Shown: positions 23,105 to 34,982 of the stretch, piece by piece
How the letters are laid out: every line of letters starts with the position of its first letter
How positions within the stretch are numbered: position 1 is the stretch's first letter
Assembly: GCA_038380435.1 (NCBI GenBank)
Contig: JAWZYU010000005.1
Span: 41,252,001-41,316,000, forward strand
Direction of reading: 5' to 3'
DNA: 64,000 bases
DNA from: Ryuthela nishihirai
Taxonomy: Eukaryota > Arthropoda > Arachnida > Araneae > Heptathelidae
The notes under the pieces: generated by a model
What the model was told of the DNA's origin: nothing
The model's database searches: none
Seen by the model: the letters and a program-made list of their open reading frames with translations, nothing else
Program-made: the position numbers and the translations under genes

Positions 23105-24110
23105 AGAATTTCTCCCCTCAGTACAAGCTCCTGTCTGTGGTGAGGGGACCTTTCTTTGAAGTGTCCCTGGAAAGGAGGATCCTGATAGTTGCTCAGGGGT
23201 CCCCTTCTCTCCTCAGCTTATAACTGGCAGGTCACCTTTGGCCCATCTTGCCATTAGGGAGCCTGTTCATCACAGCACTGGGCAGCAAATTCAGGGCCAT
23301 TGCTATACATTGGTGGGCTGGACTTGCTAGGGCCAACTATGCAGTAGATGAGTTCCTTGCCCATGTCCAGGCAATAGATTGCGAATTTTCCCACACATTT
23401 ACTTAATTTTGTAGTTTTCTTTCTTTCGTGAGGCCAGTTTGGTTCTCACACTTTATTTTTTCACTTATTTTGTAAGGACTTGAGTGAGTTTCTCACATTT
23501 ATCTTTTCCTTTTCATTCTTATTTAGTTGTGAGGGCTTGGCTCACTGGCTGTGTGGGTATGGTGCCCAGGCAGGTCCCCTTGTTGGGGGGAATAGCAGGC
23601 ACTGTAAACCCTAAAATCAAACATGAATTCCAATAAAAGTAATTCATTGGCTAATGCCACCAAGAGCGACTACGCTACTATGAGCCTCTATGAGCTACTA
23701 ATGCTACTATGAGCCTCCATCTTCTTTGTCATCATCACCATCATCATCTGTGTCTGTCTCTTCATCCCCGAGATTTCTGATCATCCATTTCACAGGTGAT
23801 CAGGTGATTGGGAACAAGTCCCCCTTTTTTCTCAGCAAAGATCTTGCAGGAGCTTCAAAATCAGTCAAGTGCCTAAAATCTGGTGACTTGCAACTGGAGA
23901 CTATATGCTTGAAGCATCCTGAGCTACTATTAAATGTTACAGTGATTGGTGGCATGGTGCTCACTGTCACTCCAAACAAGATGCTCTATTCCTCCCGGGG
24001 TGTGATCTCCGAGTGGGGCCTCCTCTCGGAGAGGTTTTCCTCCAAGGTTTCTGAGGTTCCGTTCTTCAGAGTTTCTGAGGAGGAAATCCTCTCAGAGCTG
24101 CCAACTAGTA
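23105..24110 (+). pseudogene. Jockey-type LINE, 5' region and gag N terminus
   Basis: Matches the full-length Jockey copy from CCCCTCAGTACAAGC (its first bases) through the leader and into gag: PRFLIIHFTGDQVIG, then KSGDLQLET, then SRGVISEWGLLSE. The match ends near 24110 and the open frame then runs into unrelated sequence and a Tc1 end, so the apparent 207-residue protein is a chimera. The insertion is truncated on its 3' side. Confidence 0.82.
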
Positions 24111-24214
24111 CGATTTTGTTGGATTTTTCTCTGTTTTTTGGTTTAAAATCTGAATATCTGATATTGTCTTTAAAAATTCAATTTTTAGGGGTTTTTTTCT
24201 GTTTTATATTTGCA

Positions 24215-25975
24215 GGGGTTTATCAAAATAATGGAAACACCAACAGCGACTGGAATACATGCAATGCAGCATATTCATATCACAGGGATGATGTCGCCCA
24301 CTATGTGAGGTATATAATGGGGAGAAGTACAACGTCGGCTATCATGTAGCAATGCCACATGTCACGCTCCAAAGATTAATAACTTTTCAAGTTAAGCCTT
24401 TTGTTTGATCCAAATTTATTCAAAATTCCGGATAGCTTTTGTCAGGCGTCAGACAATATTATCTTGCCAAATAAAGTTGAAATAGGATTCGTTAGATAGT
24501 TGTTTAGCATTACTTGTCGAGTAAGAATTCAAAAAGGATTGTCAGGTTTAATTAAAGTTTAAATCTAATAAAAAAAATCAATTTACATTGCTCAAGAGAA
24601 ATATAGCAAAAATTCAAAAATTTCTAAAACAAAGTTTATTTTCAAAAAATTCAAAAACTCACCAAATCAGTTGATGAATACAAAAGTTAGAGTACTAACA
24701 ACTCACATTTATCTAAATATTTACTAACAACTCCTTCTATCTATACAACACACATTGATTCAGCATACTAAGCTCCTAACATCGTTCTCTACTCAACAAT
24801 ACTTCTCACAATACTGGCTCTCCACTTCTCGCTCCTACATCTCTACTATTTCTCTGTCAGTTAGTTATAATATGCAGTGTACAAATCCGGCACTTGTCTG
24901 TTGCACACCCAGAAAACTTTTGTATAAACTAACGATCCCACTAACTATGACACAAGAGGGATCATATCCTACACACGCTCATTAGCAGCTGACAATCAAA
25001 AGTCGGAGTTGTGCAGCTTGGAAACAAGAATTGAGATCAGTCCAAAAAATGAAATAATAATGCCCAAAATGATAAATATTACCTAAATAAAGTAAAACTG
25101 TTTAAGGAAAAGTAAAAATGAATGGGTTGACCATCACACACAGGCACAGGTCAAACAGGTGTTTGTTGTAATTGTCAACAATGTCAGATCTCAGTGACCT
25201 CCAAAATAACATAATCATTGGTGTGCATCTTGCAGGAGCTTTAGTAACCAGAACTGTGGAATATTAGGTATAACACAAGGAACTGTATTGAAGATTAGAC
25301 TACCTATCAAAAAGGACAGAGCATTTCCTCCAAATGGGCAAATTGTGGACACCATACAAAGTTGTCATATAGGGATAGACGAACATTGGCAGGGATTGTA
25401 GAACAGGAACACAAGACCATGGCACTGCAAACAGCAACAGAGTTGAACACCAATTGGAATGTCCCATTTACATCATAACAGTTCATTGAAAACTTCAGCG
25501 TGCCAGTATTTATGGCCATGCTGCAATTCCCAAACCTCTGATTACCAACATCAATGCAACAAAACATGTAAGATGGTGCAAAGCACATAAAAACTGGGAT
25601 GCCAAAGACTGGCAATGTGTCATCTGATCTGACGAATCGTGTTACATATTGTTTCCCACCACTGGTAGAGTGTGGGTCTGGCGAAAACCTGCAGAAGCAT
25701 ACCCCCAACTGTTTGGTTGCAACAGTAAAGCATGGAAGTGGATCTGTGGCATTCCTTAGTGCCATTAGTTATTCTGCAGTATCTTGTCACATCCGCAATG
25801 TACAAATCCATTCTCGAGGACTACCTGCACCCAGTGTTGCAGGCATTGTTCCCTAATGACCATTCCTAGTTTAAAATGGATAATGCGCCCTTGCATTTTG
25901 CGAAACTTGTCAAATTGTGGTTTGCAGAGAGCATGAGGATGTGGTACAGCAGCTACCCTGGTCACCTCAATATTA
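24215..25975 (+). mobile_element. Tc1-like transposon, interrupted by a solo LTR
   Basis: Starts with an inverted-repeat-like GTTTATCAAAATAATGGAAA and continues after the LTR at 25143 with transposase fragments: KHVRWCKAHKNWDAKDWQ, SDESCYILFPTTGRVWVWRK, and DNAPLHFAKLVKLWFAE near 25880-25935 (second catalytic Asp). Several stops. It ends abruptly at 25975, where RTE copy 3 begins, so its 3' part has been lost. Confidence 0.8.
24360..25138. repeat. Solo LTR, copy D, with 4-bp target duplication
   Basis: 779 bp from TGTCACGCTCC to GACCATCACA, flanked by CACA at 24356-24359 and 25139-25142. Its ends define the family: 5' TG and 3' CA. Same family as copies at 10114, 31703 and the LTRs of 12092-14612. 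Confidence 0.82.
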
Positions 25976-26566
25976 TTGTTAAAAGTGTCTTGCAACTTAA
26001 AAAGTGTTGCGCTAAGGTTAAAGAATTTACCTTTAATACTGAAACTCTGAAAGACCCAGTTATAGCTAAAGCTTACCATGATAGGTTAGTCAGTATGACA
26101 GTCATGGTTTGCTTACTATTGAAGTCGATGAAGAATGGGGCCATTTTAAACAGGATTTTTTGGAAACTAACAGTACTCTTTTAGAAAACAGGAGCATAGG
26201 AGGCAGAATTATTTGAGTGATAAAGCACTTGAGCTTATTTCAGAAAGAAAGAACTGCAGCAATGTCCTTAATCAATACCCTACTAGTCCTAATGGAAAGG
26301 ATTACAGAGCTTCATAAATGTGTAAAGAATCGGTTAGCTGCTGATAAGAATCTTTGGCTTGATGGCTTCGCTGACAAAGCCAAGGAAGCAGTTAGACAGC
26401 ATAGCACTGTACCAGATAGTTAATGTTTTGTGTGGTAGAAAACAGACAGGTATGCAGAGATGGATAAGCCAGGTAAGGTTATAGAAGGTGAGGGTTCTGT
26501 CATGGCTAGGTGGGCTGAGCATTTCAGTGATGTTCTAAACAATGTGGTTAGTTCTACTCCCATTGT

Positions 26567-26860
26567 CTCCGCAAAATTCCCCGCCCTGCCCACGGTCAGT
26601 AGGGGACACCGATGGGCTTGGAAAGGCCGCCGTCCGTCGGATGGGACGTTAAGCCGTGGCCCCGTGTGCGGGAGAGCCATACCCTGTGCACGTTAAAGAA
26701 CACGCTGCATGGCCTTGACGGGAGGCTACCATCTGTCTCCCAACAGCTGTTCCAGTGGGTCCCCTCCCCCAACCTTCTCTGAGCCTTCGGGGTCCATGTG
26801 ACCTGGCCATTTAGCCCATGATGTGCAAAAAAGTGCCGCTCAGAGGTAAAACAACCCAAC
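26567..26860 (+). mobile_element. SINE family A, copy 3, 5'-truncated, 14-bp target duplication
   Basis: Lacks the tRNA-like head and starts at CTCCGCAAAATTCC. It ends AACAACCCAAC and is flanked by TCTACTCCCATTGT at 26553-26566 and 26861-26874. Excision restores the RTE sequence. It is close to consensus, so it is a recent insertion into an older LINE. Confidence 0.92.
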
Positions 26861-27673
26861 TCTACTCCCATTGTTTGTAATGATGATAGATGCATTGGTG
26901 GCTTTAATGTTGGCCCTATAACACAATCTGAAGTTATTTTGGCTATTTCTGAACTTAAACTTCATAAATCCCCTGGGGTAGATGAAATTACCACAGAAAT
27001 GCTTAGAGCTGGGAATGTTTTGATTACCACTTGGATGACTGAAATTTTGAATATCTTTTATGATAAAGGTATGGTTCTAAGGATTTTACCAGAGTTATTA
27101 TTATCCCTATTTTAAAAAAATCAGCCATCACAGGTCCTGTGATAACTATAGGGGTATCAGTCTACTTTCTGTTCCATTTAAAGTTCTTTGCATGATTGTC
27201 CTTAATGGAATTAAGAATCCGGTGACGGACAATTTTGTGATGAGCAGTGTGGTTCAGAAGTGGTAGGATATGTGCAAATGACATTCTTAAGAAATGTTTA
27301 GAATTTCAGAAACCTTTGTAGATTCTGTAAAGGCTATTGACTCAGTTGATCATCGTAATTTGTGATTGATTAAGAGATCAAATGGCATACAAGATAAGTT
27401 CGTCAGCATAATAAACGCTTTCTATAATAGCACTGAGTTACATGTGAGAGTTGATAAGGCATTTAGCATTGCTTCTGCTATTCGACAAGGGTGCATTTTG
27501 TCTCCTTTTCTCTTTAGTTTGGTTATTGATTATGTTATGCGAAATTCACTGCAAGTAAAAGATTTTGGCCTTAAATGATCTGGAGATACGAAAATTTATG
27601 ATTTGATTATGCTGACGATTTAGCTCTTTTTGCAAATGATGTTAATGAGAGGAAATCTTTCATTTGAACTGTT

Positions 27674-27790
27674 GGCAGGCTGTGATTCAGTTAATAATAA
27701 ATAATTCGAGCTGTTGGTTAGGCAGGCTGTGATTCAGTTAATAATAAATAATTCAAGCTGTTGGTTAAGGCAGGCTGTGATTCAGTTAAT
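27674..27790 (+). repeat. 47-48-bp tandem triplication inside RTE copy 3
   Basis: GGCAGGCTGTGATTCAGTTA starts at 27674, 27721 and 27769. The first two units run into AATAATAAATAATTC and then AGCTGTTGGTTA. The third continues into normal RTE sequence. The other RTE copies have a single unit, so this is a local duplication. Confidence 0.85.
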
Positions 27791-28390
27791 CTGAATGGTT
27801 GCAGTCTTGAGCAAGTGTCACAGTTTAATTATCTTGTAGTTATGTAACAGATACTGGTGATGTGCACCATGAGATTAACAGATGAATAGGTATTGCCTCT
27901 GGGACTTTTAGGAGTCTATGGAGAGTGTGGAGAAATACACCTAAAGACTAAAATTAGACTGTATAATAGTTTGTTTTTTTCTACAGTTAGTTATGGTAGT
28001 GAAACTTGGAAGCTTTGTAAACAAGACAGCAGGAAACTAGATGCTTTTGATTCTAGATGCTTACACAGTATCTTGGGCATTAGGTGGTTCAACTTTGGAA
28101 CTAATGATGAGGTTAGGCAAAGGAGTTGGCAACCTCCTTTAAGCAGCATATTGTGCAGAGAGAGGGTCTATTGGTTTGATCATGTTACCTGTATGCATAA
28201 CTATAGATTAGGAAATAGGATTATGAACAGTGTGCCTAAAGGCCCCAGAAATAGCGAGAGACCAAGGATGCGACGGGCAGACAATGTGAAACAGGACCTC
28301 ATGAGAGCAGATGTAGTTCAGGACAAGTGTGTTTGGAGAAATAAATTGCAGAATCTTGTTTGACCTTTAGTCTTTGGCTGCTTCATGATG

Positions 28391-28914
28391 ATGATATCAA
28401 CTACTGCATTGTCATCTAGTTATCAGTAAGGACAGCTGCTTTTCAAGATGTCACCATCGTTTCTTATTTTAAATTATTATGTGCTGAAAACCATTCTCAT
28501 TTTCATTATTTTATCACCGAAAATCATCATCATTTTCTCATTTTAAATTATTATGTGCCGAAAACATAATCATATGTATGAACCATTGATTTTTATTGCA
28601 ATAGTGAAATATTTAATCTATTTTTAGCCTAGAAGAATTTACTAAATGAATTTTTCCAGTAAGCATATTTTATTCAGCAATATATTTTAAAAAATACTGT
28701 CAATAAACCTTACTTGTGTTAAAACAGTTAAACATATGTTATATCAATTCATAAGTACACTCATTGTTACAATGCAATGAGCTATGGAGGTCCTACCAGA
28801 CTCTCTGTCCTAAGCTACAGCATTTGGCCACTGTAGGCTAATTCTAGGAAGATCATGATGCTCAATATCACTGGCAAGTTCTTGCAAAGTTTCACCACTC
28901 TTCTGCATACAATG
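28391..28914. other. AT-rich intron with a small RTE tail in reverse
   Basis: Holds a local duplication of about 80 bp (TTTTAAATTATTATGTGC near 28467 and 28541) and, at 28778-28865, a decayed minus-strand scrap of the RTE 3' end (GGAGGTCCTACCAGAC, then CATTTGGCCACTG). Otherwise nothing that I recognise. Confidence 0.55.
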
Positions 28915-30190
28915 TTTAAATTGAATCATATAATATTGTTTTAAATAACTATATCCAAACCTGAGTTCTAATGCAGATACCAAATTTTGATAATCAAGTC
29001 ATTTCTCTTCTGAAACAGACTGTAAAACTTTGCAGCAGAATTTCTTAAAGTAGCTGCAAGAAAACTGGCCTTCTGAAATTCATTCCACTCATTAGCTGTT
29101 GCAATGACTTCAAATTGTATTTTAAATACAGTCCAAGATGATTGACCATGATATGTGGAAGGTTTAGTTGTATTTCTAGCAATATGTGTAAAAACATTAT
29201 TGTCACTAAAATTACTATTATCACAAGAAGAAGGTAACATTTCATTTCTTAAAATCTAAAACTGGCATTCACAATCAGTTTTAACAGTATCAAGTTTGAT
29301 ATTAAAATCACAAGTGATTTCATTTACGTTACACTTTACACTATTAAGATAATTTTTTACACTGTCAAATTCAACCTTTAGACCAGACATGTCAAACTCA
29401 TTAACCACCGAGGGCCATATTAAGTATTATATATTAAATCGCGGGCCGCAAAACAAAAAAAAGATGAAAATTGTTATGTGCAAACTAGACTAGAACGCAG
29501 TATTCGTTCACTGACTGCTAACAAATAGCTTCCGACTCTACTGGCATTTCGTGACTCATTGCCATGCGCAAAGTACGTACATTTGAATGACCTCGAGACA
29601 TGTATACATGTCGAAGCCCGATCATAGAATTGCTCATATCATGAAATGCCACTATTTCATGAAATGATCGGGCATTTCATGATATGAGCAATTCTACGAT
29701 CGGGCTCCGACATATACATTTATGCGCAATAGTTTCCCTTATATATAAATGGAAATGTTTTCTGAAATACGTTTATTTAATTCATGTACCGTGTATGTAC
29801 TTATAATTTTAATTAAAGAATCCAGTGTTGTCAAAAGTTAAATAATCGTATTGGTTATCAATCTTGGCGGGCCGCAGAACAGTTCCCGGCGGGCCGCGTG
29901 TTTGACATGCCTGCTTTAGACTATCATATTGTTTGTTGAGTTCTGTCTTAATGTCTTTATACTGGTCAGTTATTTCACATCTATAAGCCCATTTCAGCTC
30001 TCAATTCATTATTTTGTGTAGTCAGATCACCAATTTTACTGTTTGTCATTATTTTGACTAGCTATTTCAGCTCTCAAGTCACTAATTTGAGAGGCTATTT
30101 CAGCTTTCAAGTCATATTTTTGAGAGACTATTTCACTTCTTATATCAGTTTTACTAACTCATCCATACTTCTAATGAAAGGCATTTAATA
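28915..30190 (-). pseudogene. LTR-retrotransposon gag, disabled
   Basis: The minus strand encodes a gag-like protein that begins near the LTR with MPFIRSMDELVK, followed by heptad-like repeats (SDLRAEIASQ, DLKAEIASQ) that suggest a coiled coil, and then a core region with PSTYHGQSSWTVFKIQFEV and EWNEFQKASFLAATL (28968-29240), typical of Gypsy-type gag of arthropods. Lesions include a frameshift in the first 15 codons, stops near 29985-30050, and the hAT MITE at 29384-29913. No protease, RT or integrase follows on the minus strand, so the copy is 3'-truncated. An LTR edge and primer site lie just upstream. Confidence 0.7.
29384..29913. mobile_element. hAT-type MITE with 8-bp target duplication
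   Basis: Ends CAGACATGTCAAAC and GTTTGACATGCCTG form terminal inverted repeats, flanked by CTTTAGAC at 29376-29383 and 29914-29921. 530 bp without coding capacity. An internal 35-bp hairpin (29616-29650 with 29671-29705, one mismatch) and GC-rich GGGCCGC blocks near both ends are present. It splits the gag relic. Confidence 0.88.
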
Positions 30191-30194
30191 AATT

Positions 30195-30430
30195 ATCCCA
30201 CTCCTGATGCCAAATGTTATGAATAAAATCTGAGCTCGAGTTCAAACAAATAGTATTTAACAATTATAATTCTAAAATGTAATTTATTACAAAAGTATGA
30301 ATGAAAACATTTATATAAACTCAACTCAAGTAATATAAATCTATATTAGTAGGAAAGTAAATCTTCAAAAGAACTTAACACCTTGTTACTATTCTTGCTA
30401 TCTACACGAAAAGCATAATGTCCACATCTC
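30195..30430 (-). promoter_or_regulatory. Primer binding site and 5' LTR edge of gag-bearing element
   Basis: On the minus strand an LTR-like end ...TTCATAACA (edge at 30215) is followed after 2 nt by TGGCATCAGGAGTGGGAT (30195-30212), a tRNA-complementary primer site layout typical of Gypsy-type elements, and then by gag. The LTR body reaches at least 30400, where a Tc1 relic interrupts. Confidence 0.55.
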
Positions 30431-31163
30431 ATATCTGTCAGCAATTGCTCCAAACAGACGAGAGCGCTATGTAGACCACGTGAACACACCCCACACCATC
30501 ACAGAGCCACCTCCAGCCTGAACAGTACTTTGCAGACAGGAAGGGTCCATGGCTTCAAGGGGCCTACCACACTCTATAATACTCCCATCAGTGTGAAACA
30601 ACTGGAACCTTGATTCATCGGACCATGCTACCCGATGCCACTGTTCTACTGCCCAATTTCGATGTACCAAATCCAATGGAGTGCAGGTGGCGATCGACAG
30701 TCATTTCAGAAATGTTTTGTGTTTAGCTTGCATTCAAATTGTTAGTGATTTTATGCACTGTAGCCCATCTGTTGGTCGTTATCATTCGTGACAGCCGATG
30801 TGAGTTGCATTCGTCAATTGCACCTGGCCATCCTGATGTTCGCTGGTTTCCTTGTGTGGAAATGACATCAATAAAATACAGAGATAAACTCTTGACACTG
30901 TAGACCTGGGAAAACCGAATTCCTGCACAATTTCCAATATTGCATGACCCATCCTTCTAGCACCGGCAATCAAGCCACTTTCAAAGTCAGACAACTCACG
31001 ATGTGCAGTAATTCTGAATTAACAACTACTCAGAAATGAATGTTGGGTTTGTAGACTACTGCAGCACCATTCTGCAGTTGATGTCCAATGCATCAGTTGC
31101 AAGTACAGTTCACTAATTCTACTTTAACTGCTATTCCCATGACTTTTGGCCTCTCAGAGTATA
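30431..31163 (-). mobile_element. Tc1-like transposon, 3'-deleted
   Basis: The minus strand has the N-terminal DNA-binding helix-turn-helix (MSDFESGLIAGARRMGHAIL, STVSRVY) at 30870-30994, then WHRVAWSDESRFQLFHTDGS and AGGGSVMVWGVFTW at 30467-30630. The C-terminal half with the last two catalytic acids is absent. The right end has an inverted-repeat-like TATACTCTGAGAGGCC. Frameshifts separate the parts. Confidence 0.82.
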
Positions 31164-31702
31164 ATAGACTACTAAACAGTCATAAACAAATTCAAATACT
31201 TGAAGTAAAGAAATATATTTTAATAGAAGGTGGTTCTAATTAAAGTATCTCTTTCCAGAGCTGTCTGAAGCATCATATAACAGAATACAACAAAATTTGG
31301 TTACATACAGTCCACAATATGCATTAAAGAAAGGCAATGACAAGAGAACATAGTTCAAATTGTTTTAGAATTTGTTCAGTTGTTTGCACTCTGCAGTATG
31401 ATCTGCATATAGTGCACAGTGTTTTGGTATATAGGATAGGAAATTGAGAGCAAACTTCACATTTTCTTTCAATTTCCTGGCACAGATGGAGTATGTAGTA
31501 ATGGAAAACAGCCTTTGATTAGATCAGGTCTGTTTCTGTTTGATTGTCATAGGAAGTCATGAGAAGCAACTACTATAACAGACAGATAATGCCATTATCC
31601 TTCACCAACCATTGGCAGATGGGGAAGATATACCATGAGAATCACAGTGATGCAATTGCAGTGATTCAAGTGGCAACATTGAAGGTAACTACAATAAGGT
31701 CT
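31164..31702. other. Intron sequence, possibly LTR remainder
   Basis: No coding similarity that I trust. A stretch near 31465-31550 weakly resembles 33935-34020 (CTCAATTTCCTGG, CCTTTGAT, AGGTCTG), which may be another old repeat. Confidence 0.4.
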
Positions 31703-32456
31703 TGTAATGTTCCAAAGATTATTAACTTTTTTAGTTGGACCTTCTTTTTGATCCAAATTTATTCAAAATTCTGGATAGCTTTGTCATGCGCCATGCAATT
31801 TTAATTGCCAAATAAAGTTGAAATAAAGTTTGTTATGTATATAGTGTTATTTTTCAAGTAAGAATTTAAAAAAAAGGGATTGTCTAATCAAAAAATCAAT
31901 TAACGTTGCTCAAGAGAAAAATAGCAAAAAATTCAAAAGTTTCTAAAACAAAGTTTATTTCCAAAAAATTCAAAGAATCACCAAATTCAATGGAAGAATG
32001 CAAAAGTTGGAGTACTAACAACTCACATCCATCTAAATCTCTACTACATCTCTCTCCACTACAATACTACTAATCTCCACTGACAATTCTCATTCTCTCC
32101 ATTAACTATCTATCAATTCTGACTCTGTGAACTAACATCACTACTATATTAACTCTGGGACCTAATATCACTTAGTTATAACATGCTGCATACAAATCCG
32201 GTAAGTGTCTGTTGCACGCCAGGAAAACATTTGAATAATCTGAAGATCATGCTAGCTATGATGCAAGCGAGGTTATGTCCTGCACGCGCACATTAGTGGT
32301 AACAATCAAAAATCAGAGTTGCGCATGCGCAACTCTTTTGGCTCAGAAACGAGAATTGTGATGTCCAAAAAAATGAAATAATAATCCCCAAAATGATAAA
32401 TATAACAAAGTAAAACTAGTTAAGGAAACGTAAGAGTAATTGGGTGGACCATCTCA
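31703..32456. repeat. Solo LTR, copy E
   Basis: 754 bp from TGTAATGTTCC to GGACCATCTCA. Flanks GTCT and TTCT are an imperfect 4-bp duplication. Same family as copies A and D. Confidence 0.78.
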
Positions 32457-32656
32457 TTCTGTTCAAGATTATTTAAAATTTCAAGTTTTTTCTGTTTTAA
32501 AGAATCAGGAAGTCTTGCAATTAGGTCAGGATGAGGGAAGAAATCATTGCAACCAGCTCAACCTGAAGATATTGCCACTGTGGTTGTAGAGCTTTCAAAT
32601 CACAGTTCATTGCTAAGTACCAGACAAGTGGATATGCTATAGTAAAGAAAGTGATA

Positions 32657-33850
32657 TACACTGAAGAGCCAAAACATTATGGCCACCTGCCTAATATGAT
32701 GTTGGTCCTCCACGTGCTGACAAAACAGCTCTTACCTGGCGAGGCATGGACACTTCAAGGTTTCTAAAAGTATCTTGTGGTATGTGGTACTAACATGTTA
32801 CCAGCAGATCCTTTAACTATTAGTAAGTTACATGGTTGAGCCGCTGCAGATCGGATGTGCTATTCCGACACAAACCACAGATGCTCGATTAGATTGATGT
32901 CTTGGGAATTTGAATGTCAGGGTAATACCTGGAAGTCTTGCTCATGTTCCGTGAACCATTCTCGAACAACCTGTGCAGTGTGGCATGGTGCATTGTCCTG
33001 CTAAAAGAAAGCACTACTAGAGGGGAATACCGTTGCCATGAAAGGATGTACCTAGTCTGCAATGATGTTTAGGTAGGTGGTAGACGTCATAGTTTCCTGC
33101 ACATGAATGACTGGATCCAGGGTTTCCCAGCAGAACATTTCCCAAAGCATTACACTTCCTCCACCAGCTTGTTTTCGTCCCACATTGCATCCTGGTGCAA
33201 CACTTCCCCAGGTAAACAACACACATACCCGGCAACAGGGAACGAGATTTATCAGACCAGACAACCTTCTTCCAATCATTCAAGGTCCAGTTTTGATGCT
33301 CATGTGCACATTGTAGGCACTTTCGATGGTGAACCGAGGTTAGCATGGGCACTCGAAGCAGCCTGCGATTATGCAGCCCCATTTTTATCAGGGTTCGATG
33401 TACTGTGTATTGTGAAACATTACTCCCATCACCAGCATTCAAATTACAGGCAAGTTGCACCACAGTATCCCTTCTGTTGGCTTGTATCATACAGGATAGT
33501 CTTCACTCACCTCTGGCATCGATGAGCCGTGGTCATCCCACACCTTGCCAGTAGTTTGTGGTTTTTCCCTCCTTGGGCCACTTTTTAAAGGTTCTAACCA
33601 ATGCTGACTGTGAACACCCACCAGCCTTGCTGTCTCAGAAATGATTTGACCATTACAATTTGGCCTTAGTCAAACTCACTTAAATCCACTGCCTTTCCCA
33701 TATGAAGAACAAGAATAATACCAATCAACAGAGCTCAGTATCGGGTGTTATTAATACCATTTCATGACCTTCACAGATATTGTTGTTTACCTGCAGTTGC
33801 TTTGATTTGTATAAAGACGTGCTGGTCATAATGTTTGATTGTTCAGTGTA
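32657..33850 (-). mobile_element. Tc1-like transposon, complete ends, broken transposase
   Basis: A 1194-bp element between TA dinucleotides with inverted repeats TACACTGAAGAGCC and, on the other strand, TACACTGAACAATC, both followed by a CATTATG block. The minus strand encodes the transposase: helix-turn-helix remnant near 33690, YTVHRTLIKMGLHNRR, HQNWTLNDWKKVVWSDKSRS (first Asp), AGGGSVMLWEMFCWETLDP, DNAPCHTAQVVREWFTEH (second Asp, near 32970-33000) and INLIEHLW (final Glu). Frameshifts near 33260 and 33040 and stops break it. A good reference copy for this family. Confidence 0.9.
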
Positions 33851-34436
33851 TAATGTCATTCACTATTATCCAAGCAATCTTACATTACACAAAAGCTTCA
33901 AACTAGAAATAAAGCAGCTCACTTAACATTTGCTCTCAATTTCCTGGTGATGGAGTTCAATGGCACTTAGTCATGGAATATCCTTTGATAGGAGGTCTGA
34001 TATATTTGGTTGTTTTTGTTTGGTTGGCCAAGCAAAACTCAGAACAGTCACGTTTGAACAATGAAAAACTCATGAGCTACAGGAAGTTACTTTGCATTCA
34101 CTGAAGGTCACAGTATGATGTTTTTTTCACAGCCACATTCGTCATTGTTCTTAGCAACCTTGCAACTAATTACCATTTCTGTCACTGGCCACCAGTATCA
34201 GAATATGTTGGCAACTGTCACAATCATAGAAATTCAGCAACCGGGGTACACTAACCAAGTAATGGTAAAACTGCAGTCTGCATAGGTATTTATCTGATCC
34301 ACTAAAATTTTCATAGAAATAGGTTATTAACTGAAGTAATTTTTTTTTTTGCGCCGGGGGGGGGGGGGTTTAAGATGCACAGTGAAATGATACACTTGAC
34401 TTACACAACTTGCAAACACCATTTCAAGTGAATATA
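33851..34436. other. Intron sequence
   Basis: No gene or repeat that I can support. A G tract of more than ten lies near 34357-34369. It ends at the mariner target TA at 34435. Confidence 0.5.
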
Positions 34437-34599
34437 GGGGATGTATGAAAAGTAATGACAACATGTGGTACTTAATGAACACTTTATTTCCATGCGAAAT
34501 TAACATTCCATACCCTCAACGTAATCACCAGCTAGGTTAACAGCTTTATTCCGAATCTGTGGGAGCTGACAAATGTTGCAGCAGATCTGTTTCTGTTAA

Positions 34600-34982
34600 T
34601 CACTGTGATGGACTGCCCTATGGCTTGAAATGCCTTGGTCGTATTGCAAAACCTCCCAGGTTCGAGTCCCAGGTGGATCGGCATTCAGATTTGTCTCCAC
34701 AAAACCCCCCTGCCCATGGTCAGCAGGGGACATTGATGGGCTTGGAAAGGATGCTGTCCTTGGATGGGATGTTATGCCATGGCCCCCTTGTGAGGAAGAG
34801 CCATAACCTGTGCACATTAAATAACACTGGGTGGCCTTGATTGAAGGCTAACATCTTTCTCCCAACAGCTGTTCCAATGGATCTCCTCACCCAACCTTTT
34901 CTGAGCTCTTGGGATCTTTGAGACCTAGCCATTTAGCCCATTGTGTGCAAAATAGTGCCGTTCAGAGGTAAAACAACCCAAA
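34600..34982 (+). mobile_element. SINE family A, copy 4, inside mariner
   Basis: Full-length but with an eroded head. The B box GGTTCGAGTCCCAG is intact, followed by the SINE body and GAGGTAAAACAACCC. It separates the mariner terminal repeat from the transposase. Confidence 0.82.

Larger units (their letters stand above)
25976..28390 (+). pseudogene. RTE-like LINE copy 3, 5'-truncated
   Basis: Begins in the endonuclease-RT linker (VKSVLQLKKCCAKVKEF) and runs to the 3' end (LRRILGIRWF-like block near 28070, then a short ATGATGATG tail near 28385). It carries many frameshifts, a SINE at 26567-26860 and a local triplication at 27674-27790. The RT core still shows GCILSPFLFSLVIDYVMR near 27490-27540 and a YADD-equivalent near 27610. 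Confidence 0.85.

Noticed and set aside
23726..24349. 207-codon open frame as a single host protein
   Set aside because: The first part is Jockey gag and the rest runs through unrelated sequence into a Tc1 end. It is a chance fusion.
28968..29240. Minus-strand 90-codon frame as a host gene
   Set aside because: Its motifs and its position behind an LTR edge with a primer site identify it as a retrotransposon gag relic.
31559..31804. 81-codon open frame that might encode a small domain near YHENHSDAIAV
   Set aside because: Half of it lies in the solo LTR and the rest has no supporting context.
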